6,004 nucleotides of DNA from an uncultured Coriobacteriaceae bacterium (GTDB lineage Bacteria > Actinomycetota > Coriobacteriia > Coriobacteriales > Eggerthellaceae): contig CADBQL010000138.1 of NCBI GenBank assembly GCA_902796815.1, positions 1 through 6,004 of the forward strand. The letters are read 5' to 3'. Within the stretch, counting starts at the first letter, position 1. Each line of letters begins with the position of its first letter. Shown here piece after piece: positions 1-5,407 of this stretch. The notes below the pieces were generated by a model, which saw nothing but the letters and a program-made list of their open reading frames with translations, did no database searches and was not told where the DNA came from. Made by a program: the position numbers and the translations under genes.

Positions 1-1
1 C

Positions 2-295
2 TTCGAGAAGATGGACGGCTACAAGTCCGTCGCCCTCTTGCTGGTCGACGACTTCATGACCACCCCGATATCCACGCAGAACTCGGTCGACCTGTTCGAG
101 ATCATGGAGGCGCGGGAGGGCCGCTGCGCGACCGTCATCGCCTCGCAGCTCGAGCCCAACGAGTGGTACCTCCGCATAGAAGGCGAGCTGATGGCGGATT
201 CCATCCTCAACCGCATAGCGACCGGCGCCCGCTACATCGACCTCGAGGGTCCGAACATGCGAGAGTACTTCGCGAAGAAGAAGCAGGCTGGATAG
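2..295 (+). CDS. istB: IstB-like ATPase of an IS21-family element, C-terminal fragment (5' end outside window)
   Basis: This is the last 97 residues of an IstB-type AAA+ ATPase, the helper protein that assists the IstA transposase in target selection and strand transfer. The frame is open to the window edge; the ATG at 11 is internal, because F-E-K precedes it in frame. The Walker B stretch LLLVDDF is at 35-55. The sensor-like segment VIASQLEPNEW follows, and the C-terminal DSILNRIATGARYIDLEG block matches the family's usual D-x-I-L-x-R-L...G-R-x-I-x-L-x-G pattern. The Walker A loop and the N-terminal domain are upstream and unseen. The stop TAG (293-295) is followed at once by the first terminal repeat of the element, so istB is the last gene of the IS. 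No frameshift is seen in the visible part, so the element could be intact. Confidence 0.93.
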   Translation, partial: FEKMDGYKSVALLLVDDFMTTPISTQNSVDLFEIMEAREGRCATVIASQLEPNEWYLRIEGELMADSILNRIATGARYIDLEGPNMREYFAKKKQAG

Positions 296-370
296 CGGTA
301 CCAGAAACAGCTTACCCGCGGTACCGCCTTTTGCTGATTGTCGGTACCAAGCCAGGTGATTGGCGGTACC
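296..370 (+). repeat. Four evenly spaced CGGTACC repeats in the IS21-type right end
   Basis: Identical heptamers CGGTACC lie at 296-302, 319-325, 342-348 and 364-370. Start-to-start spacing is 23, 23 and 22 bp, about two DNA helical turns, so all copies face roughly the same side of the helix. The first copy begins right after the istB stop codon, and the last ends 18 bp before the predicted IS tip. IS21-family elements are known to carry multiple terminal repeats bound by the transposase. Assigning that function to these copies is inference. Confidence 0.8.
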
Positions 371-2276
371 ACGGGAGGTTACTACTCACGATGAGTGGAA
401 AATAACCTGGTATAACCAGGAAATCGGCTGGAATGATAACGATGCAACGACGGGTGAACCTTGGACTGGCACTGTTTATGTAAAGGCAAAGGAAGATTAT
501 CTTGGTGGCAACTTGATTGCGACCAACGATGGAAATGCACAAATCGAACCAACAGGACTTAAACTGGTTATCAATGGGACGTCCGAAACGAATTGGCGTC
601 CGCTTGAAGGCATGACGCCAGTTGACCTTCCCGTTCCCCGCGTCAATGTCCATAACCTAGAGACGGATGGTAATGAGACGACTTGGACGGTTTACAAAGG
701 AACATCCGTGACCCCGAAGGACCAGATTGTGGCGCTCTGGAATGCCATTCCTGTGGAAGAAGTTGTTAGCGAGACTGCTGGTGGTAACCATAAGGTGACA
801 ACAGGACAGACAGCTAATGTTGGCACTAACGGTGAAGGGGAAACATTCAAACTTGCGGATTTGCTGACAGAATTGGGCAGCACTTTTGATATCAATAGTT
901 TGATTGACAATCTTGGTACTGGTGAAAATGCGACTGTAACATCCGATCCGATTTCATATACCGCATATGGTCATGAATCCGGAACAATCACGGTTACGCT
1001 GAAAAGAGAAGTCGGCACCGCGGCGGTGACGCAACATAACGCCGAGTCAGTGGGTTCTCGCGTTGAAAAATACAGCCTGACCGTGACATATCAACCTTAC
1101 TCAGAAAACGTGAGGGAAAGTAAGATCGCTACAAATCAGGAGTCTGGTTATACCGACAATGCGAATCACCATAACGGGCAGGCTGGTCGTGGAGCCGAGG
1201 AAACTGGAACTATGACCAGTACGAACGCGCACACAATTAACGTATTTCAGAAGGGAGTCAAGGTCACTAAGGTTGATCTAACAAATCCTGATAAGAAATT
1301 GACAGGCGCAGTTTTTGAGCTGTTCCGTGTAGATACAAGTGGAGATGCAGATGTATCGGCATACAATCTCCCTGAGGGCAATTATTCCAAAAATGGCAGC
1401 GATCTGGCGGTGAATGCGAACGGTGAAATCGTGATAAATCCTGTGATTCCCGATGTGGACACTGCTGTGTCAGGCAAAACGCTATACCTTCCAAATATTA
1501 CTGTTGGGGCGACAGAGAATGCAAGCCACAACACGGTATTCTACCTTGTCGAGAAAACGCCTCCAACGGATAACGGAATTCAATATTCCAATATGCCCGG
1601 AGCGATTAAACTCACGATGACGCTTACAGAAAACAAGGGAACGAATGCCGATGCAATTCTCTATGATTGGGCGCAGACAGCAGTAATAACTGCGGAAGAA
1701 TATGGGAATGGGGCAATCACATATCTGATAAGCGATGGCGAAACAAATAACATTTATGCCTATCGTCTTAAAAATGGCAGGCCTACTGACATCACCCTGA
1801 TTAAGACAGATAAGAAAACGCACAATTCCATTTCGGGTGCTAAGTTTCGTTTGATTCGAGAATCAGAGAATGTGGATCTTACCAAGTTGACGATCATGGC
1901 AATTACGGGTGGCGGAACAATAATTCCAGAAGACTATGATCTCAACGGTACACCAATTAAAGTAGTGACAGTACCGGAAGGCGGAATCAAGATTGCGGGA
2001 TTAGTTGATGGTGCATATACGCTTTATGAGGTGGCAGCACCAGCAGGATACATTATCACCAATCAAGGAAAAGCCTTCGAAGCCGAAAACGGCACGATAA
2101 AGAATCATACCGATGAGGCTGATGGGATTAACTTTGAGGTTGAGAACGAGCCTGGTACCGCTCTCCCCAACACTGGTGGCCCCGGCACTAACCTACTCTA
2201 CCTCTTAGGTAGCGCACTAATCGGCCTTGGAAGTGCGGGAATCATTATAAAGAGAAGACGGAGAGAAGCGGCGTAA
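360..2276 (+). CDS. LPXTG-anchored SpaA/Cna-B domain adhesin or pilin-like protein, 5'-truncated by the IS insertion
   Basis: This is the C-terminal part of a cell-wall-anchored surface protein. Residues are counted from the TTG at 360. Residues 1-10 are encoded by the IS end and native sequence starts around DEWKITWYN (11-19). Residues 30-300 are Thr/Asn/Val-rich beta-type sequence. Two SpaA/Cna-B-like domains follow. The first is about 300-472, with candidate isopeptide residues K304 (VTKVD) and E398 (FYLVEKTPP). The second is about 477-598, with K482 (IKTDKK), E557 (YTLYEVAAPAGY) and N596 (FEVENEPG). The sorting signal LPNTG is at 602-606 (bases 2163-2177), followed by a hydrophobic helix and KRRRRE, so a sortase should link it to peptidoglycan or a pilus. 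No signal peptide is present. A TGA lies in frame just before the TTG, and the TTG is inside the IS with no properly spaced ribosome site, so this is probably a broken gene. It is more AT-rich than both flanks. A pilus tip protein with an N-terminal vWA region is one possibility, but that part is not visible. Confidence 0.85.
   Translation: MAVPREVTTHDEWKITWYNQEIGWNDNDATTGEPWTGTVYVKAKEDYLGGNLIATNDGNAQIEPTGLKLVINGTSETNWRPLEGMTPVDLPVPRVNVHNLETDGNETTWTVYKGTSVTPKDQIVALWNAIPVEEVVSETAGGNHKVTTGQTANVGTNGEGETFKLADLLTELGSTFDINSLIDNLGTGENATVTSDPISYTAYGHESGTITVTLKREVGTAAVTQHNAESVGSRVEKYSLTVTYQPYSENVRESKIATNQESGYTDNANHHNGQAGRGAEETGTMTSTNAHTINVFQKGVKVTKVDLTNPDKKLTGAVFELFRVDTSGDADVSAYNLPEGNYSKNGSDLAVNANGEIVINPVIPDVDTAVSGKTLYLPNITVGATENASHNTVFYLVEKTPPTDNGIQYSNMPGAIKLTMTLTENKGTNADAILYDWAQTAVITAEEYGNGAITYLISDGETNNIYAYRLKNGRPTDITLIKTDKKTHNSISGAKFRLIRESENVDLTKLTIMAITGGGTIIPEDYDLNGTPIKVVTVPEGGIKIAGLVDGAYTLYEVAAPAGYIITNQGKAFEAENGTIKNHTDEADGINFEVENEPGTALPNTGGPGTNLLYLLGSALIGLGSAGIIIKRRRREAA
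406..420. repeat. Short palindrome CCTGGT-ATA-ACCAGG near the IS junction
   Basis: A perfect 6-bp inverted repeat with a 3-base centre begins 17 bases after the predicted IS end, inside the adhesin frame (residues TWYNQ). It may be chance coding sequence. A role in attracting the insertion is only a possibility. Confidence 0.4.
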
Positions 2277-2292
2277 CAAAGTTTACTGGAAG

Positions 2293-2323
2293 AGCTGGTC
2301 TCAGAAATGGGACCAGCTTTTTT
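2293..2323 (+). terminator. Intrinsic terminator of the adhesin gene
   Basis: AGCTGGTC (2293-2300) pairs perfectly with GACCAGCT (2311-2318). Two further inner pairs (T2301-G2310 and C2302-G2309) give a 10-bp stem with a 6-base loop, followed by a run of six T ending at 2323. It starts 16 bases after the adhesin stop codon, so it ends that transcript and isolates it from the downstream operon. Confidence 0.92.
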
Positions 2324-2460
2324 CTTAGAAGAGAAGCAATTTAACAGAGTTACGCAACGCGCAGAACGCAGAAGCCGCGGCCGGTGTGGGACGGATTTCG
2401 CCATTTGTGGCATTCAATCAGAGATAAGGTCAGATTCAGGCAGTTCGCCCAAAATGTTCG

Positions 2461-2490
2461 TTTCGCGACGATTGTGTGAGTTTTGCGAAA
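2461..2490. repeat. Inverted repeat TTTCGC/GCGAAA spanning the -35 region, possible operator
   Basis: TTTCGC (2461-2466) and GCGAAA (2485-2490) are perfect inverted copies separated by 18 bp, and the predicted -35 lies between them. The layout would suit a dimeric regulator bound over the promoter. The arms are short, so chance is a real alternative. Confidence 0.35.
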
Positions 2491-2501
2491 TAGCGTATAA
2501 T
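2472..2501 (+). promoter_or_regulatory. Predicted housekeeping-type promoter for the wall-hydrolase operon
   Basis: A perfect -10 hexamer TATAAT is at 2496-2501. A partial -35, TTGTGT, is at 2472-2477, 18 bp upstream. Transcription would start near 2508, leaving a leader of about 40 bases before the ATG at 2550. It lies between the adhesin terminator and the first gene of the operon, where a promoter is expected. Confidence 0.7.
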
Positions 2502-2540
2502 GGCCGTGACCTCAAAAACGCAGCATAAACACAGAATAAC

Positions 2541-2545
2541 GAGGT
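2541..2545 (+). promoter_or_regulatory. Ribosome binding site of the wall-hydrolase gene
   Basis: GAGGT lies 4 bases before the ATG at 2550. It supports that ATG as the start, which also gives a complete signal peptide. Confidence 0.75.
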
Positions 2546-2549
2546 AAAC

Positions 2550-4148
2550 ATGGATATTACGCGTTTGCGGACCGTTGGCGTGCCGTTGGCAGCCAGCTTT
2601 TTATTTGCGTGCAGCATTACGGCGTTCGGCGCGATGGTACCGTCCGAGGCGTTGGCCGACGATTTGCCGAAGGTCGAAATCCCCAAGAAGTATCAGGAAG
2701 AAGTCGAGCGCACGACCGCTGCGTACGAGGACGCGCAGAAGAAGGTCGATGACGCCGAGGCTGCCATCAAAGCGAATCGCGAGGATATCGCTCAGATCGA
2801 GAAGCAGATTCCCGAGCAAAAGGAGCGCACGGCGCAGGCCATTCGCGACCAGTACAAGCTTGGGAAGCAGAGCGGCAACGTAATCGAAGTGCTGCTCGAC
2901 TCGGGCGATATCAGCGACGCCATCTTGAAGGTCGACTACATCAGCCGTGTTTCGGAAGCAAACGCAGCAGAAATTGATAAGCTCGCGGATATGAAAGGCG
3001 AGCTCGAAAAGCACGAGAAAGACCTCGTGAAAGCCGAATGGGATGCTAAAGAAAGTGCAGCTAAGGCCAAAGATGCGCTCGATGCTGCCAAGGAAGCTCG
3101 CCAAGAAGCCCAGCGCAAAGCCCAGGAAGAAGCGCGTCGCCAGGCTGAACTGATTGAGCGTGCTCGTCGGATAGAAGCCGCGAAGGCCGAGGCGCTCTCG
3201 CAGGCGATGACGCAACGTCCCGGCTTTTCCGAAGAAGAGGCTAACGAATCAACGTCAACCGATGGCGACGGTACGTTGGAAGCGGGTTTCGTCGAGGAAT
3301 CCAGCGAGGAGGACTCGTCGTCAGTCGATAACGTAGCCAATGATGTTGCTGACGATGTCGAGGCCGATATGCCCGAAGACGTCATCGGCGACGCTGCCGA
3401 TTCCACGGACGACATCGCGGCGGACGTGGTAGCCGACAGCGCCCAAGGCGAGTCTAACGACGAAAGCGTCGAAGATACGGGTGACACCGAAATCGTCGAT
3501 GGCAACGAAGGCTCAGATGAATCCAGCGATTCAGATGCAGACGCGTCTGATGCTGCTGGAGACGAAGGTCTTGGCGGCGATGCAGACGCTGCTACAGAGG
3601 AAGATTCTTCTGACTTGGATGACGAGTCATCCGTCGTCGTCGAAATGTATGGCAACGATAGCGCCAACGCAGATCTTTCGGTTGCCTCGGATGGTGCCAA
3701 CGGCGCAGCTGATGGCGAAGAGCAAGAGTTCGACAACAGCATCCCGCTGTCGATGCCGACCGACGACGGTGCAAACTGGAAGCTCGACAAGGACGACTTC
3801 GTGAAGGAATGGGGCCCTCGAATCGACAACTACCTGGCAGGCTCTGCTTTGGCAGGCCAGGGCAATACATTTGCGAAGGCCGCATGGACTTACGGAATCG
3901 ATCCGCGCTGGTCACCGGCGATTTCCAACACCGAAAGCTCGCGCGGTGCCATCTGCTTCAAGCCGCACAATGCGTGGGGCTGGGGCGATTCAAGTTGGTC
4001 GTCGTGGGAAGAAGCCATCGATGCGCACGTGGCGGGCCTTTCTAAGGGCTACGGCTACACCATCACCGTGGCAGGCGCCCAGACGTATTGCCCACCCAAC
4101 TGGGTACACTGGTACAACGACACCATCAGCGAGATGAACCGCATTTAG
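2550..4148 (+). CDS. Secreted cell-wall hydrolase: CwlO/PcsB-like coiled coil, acidic linker, C-terminal lysozyme/glucosaminidase-like domain
   Basis: This is a 532-residue exported protein, probably a peptidoglycan hydrolase. The signal peptide covers about residues 1-36, with a hydrophobic core at 9-30 and a likely cut after ALA (34-36). Residues 40-215 form a charged, heptad-like coiled coil. It contains IRDQYKLGKQSGNVIEVLLDSGD and DAILKVDYISRV, a pattern typical of PcsB/CwlO-type N-terminal domains, which in other bacteria are controlled by FtsEX at the membrane. Residues about 227-405 are a low-complexity Asp/Glu/Ser/Ala linker. Residues about 407-532 are a compact domain with WTYGIDPRWSPAISNTESSRG, HNAWGWG, HVAGLSKGYGY and YCPPNWVHWYND. 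E462 is the likely catalytic acid by analogy with lysozyme-like and endo-beta-N-acetylglucosaminidase folds. C468 and C514 could form a disulphide. It is first in a likely operon with two other exported proteins. Family members usually end in NlpC/P60 or CHAP peptidases, so a glycan-cutting C-terminus would be a variation. Export and coiled coil are near certain; the enzyme class is inferred. Confidence 0.88.
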   Translation: MDITRLRTVGVPLAASFLFACSITAFGAMVPSEALADDLPKVEIPKKYQEEVERTTAAYEDAQKKVDDAEAAIKANREDIAQIEKQIPEQKERTAQAIRDQYKLGKQSGNVIEVLLDSGDISDAILKVDYISRVSEANAAEIDKLADMKGELEKHEKDLVKAEWDAKESAAKAKDALDAAKEARQEAQRKAQEEARRQAELIERARRIEAAKAEALSQAMTQRPGFSEEEANESTSTDGDGTLEAGFVEESSEEDSSSVDNVANDVADDVEADMPEDVIGDAADSTDDIAADVVADSAQGESNDESVEDTGDTEIVDGNEGSDESSDSDADASDAAGDEGLGGDADAATEEDSSDLDDESSVVVEMYGNDSANADLSVASDGANGAADGEEQEFDNSIPLSMPTDDGANWKLDKDDFVKEWGPRIDNYLAGSALAGQGNTFAKAAWTYGIDPRWSPAISNTESSRGAICFKPHNAWGWGDSSWSSWEEAIDAHVAGLSKGYGYTITVAGAQTYCPPNWVHWYNDTISEMNRI

Positions 4149-4173
4149 GCGAGGGCTAATTTGGACAGCCTCG

Positions 4174-4178
4174 AGGGG
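4174..4178 (+). promoter_or_regulatory. Ribosome binding site that favours the ATG at 4184
   Basis: AGGGG ends 5 bases before the ATG at 4184. A nearer ATG at 4180 is in another frame, is only 1 base from this site and opens a 95-residue frame without recognisable features. The ATG at 4184 starts a clear signal peptide. Confidence 0.65.
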
Positions 4179-4183
4179 CATGC

Positions 4184-5407
4184 ATGGCAGGGCTTCGAAG
4201 CAGAATAGGTTGCATTGCTGTATTCGCCGTTGCGTGCTGTGTTGCGTTGCTCTTAGGCCTCGAAGCTTTTTCAGCTTATGCGCAGCCTTCGCAAGCTGCG
4301 GCAAATGCCACAGGGAACGCCTCGTCCATTACAGTGTTTCGTTATGGCTGGTCGAACGACAAATATCATGCAAAAAGGACGGCGCGAACTGCGAAGTACG
4401 ATGTGACGGGCGATGGTATCGCAGATACGATCGCGATGCGAGCAGCACCTCTCGGCGAGGCGGGTAGGGGCCTTATCGCAAAAATCACCGTGGAGCTCAA
4501 CGGGAGCGAAATCTACCAGATGAAATCGTCGAAAAGGGGATTCGACCAGGTACAGATTTCGATCGTGACCCTTCAGAACAACAAGCCGTTTGTGTTCGTG
4601 GATGCTAACGATGCAAACGGTACAGCCTTACAAGAGCTTTTGGCCTGGAAAAACGGAGCGTTCAAGGCGGTTGCGAGCAATGCTCTCATGAACTGCCAGG
4701 GGGTTTCGAACGCCCGTATTTCCCAAGTTCTGCCGTCTGGCAATCGGGTGATTCTGCAATTCGATTTCGTGTCATGCGTGACGGGCGTGTCGCGCACGAG
4801 TTTTGCCTACGAATACCGAAGCGGCACGCTTGCGCTGACCGACCGCTCGACTCGAGCGCTGCGGTATGCGACGACGGCACAAGGTGCGTTTACGCGCGAG
4901 CCGCGCGTGGCGGCGCGCTCGTTCGATGTGTATTCGGACAAGACGCTCTCTACCAGGTCGTTTGTTGCCAAGGCGGGTGCCCAGGTGCGCGTGCTTGCGC
5001 TCAGAGTCCAAGGCGGGCTCCTGTTGCACAAGCTCAAGGTTGGCTCCAAGCGCGGATGGATTGCCTGTCCGGCAGCCGACGATCAAAACGTAGGCGGACT
5101 TCTGAAGGGAGTGTACGGAAAAGTCGCGCAGGTCAACTCGGCGCCTGCGTATTCCAGCACCAAATCGCTTTCGGTCACACGCTTGCAGAAGTACAGCAAC
5201 CATGCCCTGTTCCTTGCACGCAATGAGCTGTACGCTCGACATGGTTTCAAGTTTACCAACGAAGAGCTCGCAGCTCATTTTTCGAAGAAGAGCTGGTATA
5301 AGCCACGCGCAAATGCGCAGGTCAAGCTGAACACGATCGAGTCGCAAAACGTCGCTCTCATTCTTAAGGTCGAGAGAAATCGCAGGTCGCCCTATGTCAC
5401 ACAGTAA
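4184..5407 (+). CDS. Secreted YARHG-domain protein with VCBS-like calcium-loop motif and SH3-like segment
   Basis: This is a 407-residue exported protein of unknown exact function. Residues 1-33 form a signal peptide (RSR, then IGCIAVFAVACCVALLLGL, with AYA at 31-33 before the cut). Residues about 70-165 hold KYDVTGDGIADTI. Its D-x-T-x-D-G-x-x-D pattern (D73, T75, D77, D81) resembles calcium-binding VCBS/FG-GAP or EF-hand-like loops, and beta-rich sequence follows. C171 and C198 are a possible disulphide. Residues about 246-297 look like a bacterial SH3-type segment (FDVYSDKTLSTRSF ... GWIACP). Residues about 328-398 are a YARHG domain, with the signature YARHG at 350-354, FTNEELAAHFSKKSWYKP after it, and a closing NVALI. 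YARHG domains are known from extracellular bacterial proteins and are thought to act at the cell wall. The start lies 35 bp after the hydrolase stop with no terminator between, and the 3' end overlaps the next gene by 14 nt. A wall-binding or wall-sensing role is inference. Confidence 0.88.
   Translation: MAGLRSRIGCIAVFAVACCVALLLGLEAFSAYAQPSQAAANATGNASSITVFRYGWSNDKYHAKRTARTAKYDVTGDGIADTIAMRAAPLGEAGRGLIAKITVELNGSEIYQMKSSKRGFDQVQISIVTLQNNKPFVFVDANDANGTALQELLAWKNGAFKAVASNALMNCQGVSNARISQVLPSGNRVILQFDFVSCVTGVSRTSFAYEYRSGTLALTDRSTRALRYATTAQGAFTREPRVAARSFDVYSDKTLSTRSFVAKAGAQVRVLALRVQGGLLLHKLKVGSKRGWIACPAADDQNVGGLLKGVYGKVAQVNSAPAYSSTKSLSVTRLQKYSNHALFLARNELYARHGFKFTNEELAAHFSKKSWYKPRANAQVKLNTIESQNVALILKVERNRRSPYVTQ

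Larger units (their letters stand above)
1..388 (+). mobile_element. Right end of an IS21-family insertion sequence (left part outside window)
   Basis: The segment contains the 3' part of an istB-type gene followed by a short non-coding end with regularly spaced repeats, the arrangement known for IS21-family elements (istA-istB, with multiple terminal repeats). The boundary at 388 is inferred. IS21-family ends usually finish in CA, and the sequence up to 388 ends GGTTACTACTCA. Immediately after it the GC-rich IS sequence gives way to AT-richer adhesin coding sequence. The left end and the target-site duplication are not in the window, so the exact end could be off by several bases. Confidence 0.8.

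Noticed and set aside
2153..2158. GGTACC in the adhesin gene as another IS repeat copy
   Set aside because: It is a single copy in coding sequence without the regular neighbours seen at 296-370. Such six-base matches also occur at 2636 and are expected by chance.
2307..2528. Small plus-strand frame from the adhesin terminator through the promoter region
   Set aside because: It starts inside the terminator hairpin and runs through the -35 and -10 elements, its product resembles nothing, and there is no ribosome site.
2601..3215. 204-residue open frame on the minus strand
   Set aside because: It is antisense to the signal peptide and coiled coil of the hydrolase. It is Leu/Phe-rich only because the opposite strand is Lys/Glu/Gln-rich, and no family pattern is visible.
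2936..3829. 297-residue open frame on the minus strand
   Set aside because: It lies wholly inside the hydrolase gene, opposite its Asp/Ser/Ala-rich linker. Its Ser-rich product follows from the reverse complement of GAC/GAT/GCG-type codons, with no start signal or domain.
4149..4183. Possible terminator between the hydrolase and YARHG genes (CCTCGAGG palindrome)
   Set aside because: The palindrome is only 8 bp without a loop and has no T-run after it, so read-through into the next gene is more likely.
4772..5347. 191-residue open frame on the minus strand
   Set aside because: It is antisense to the YARHG protein gene, Arg-rich as expected from GC-rich shadows, and has no recognisable motif.
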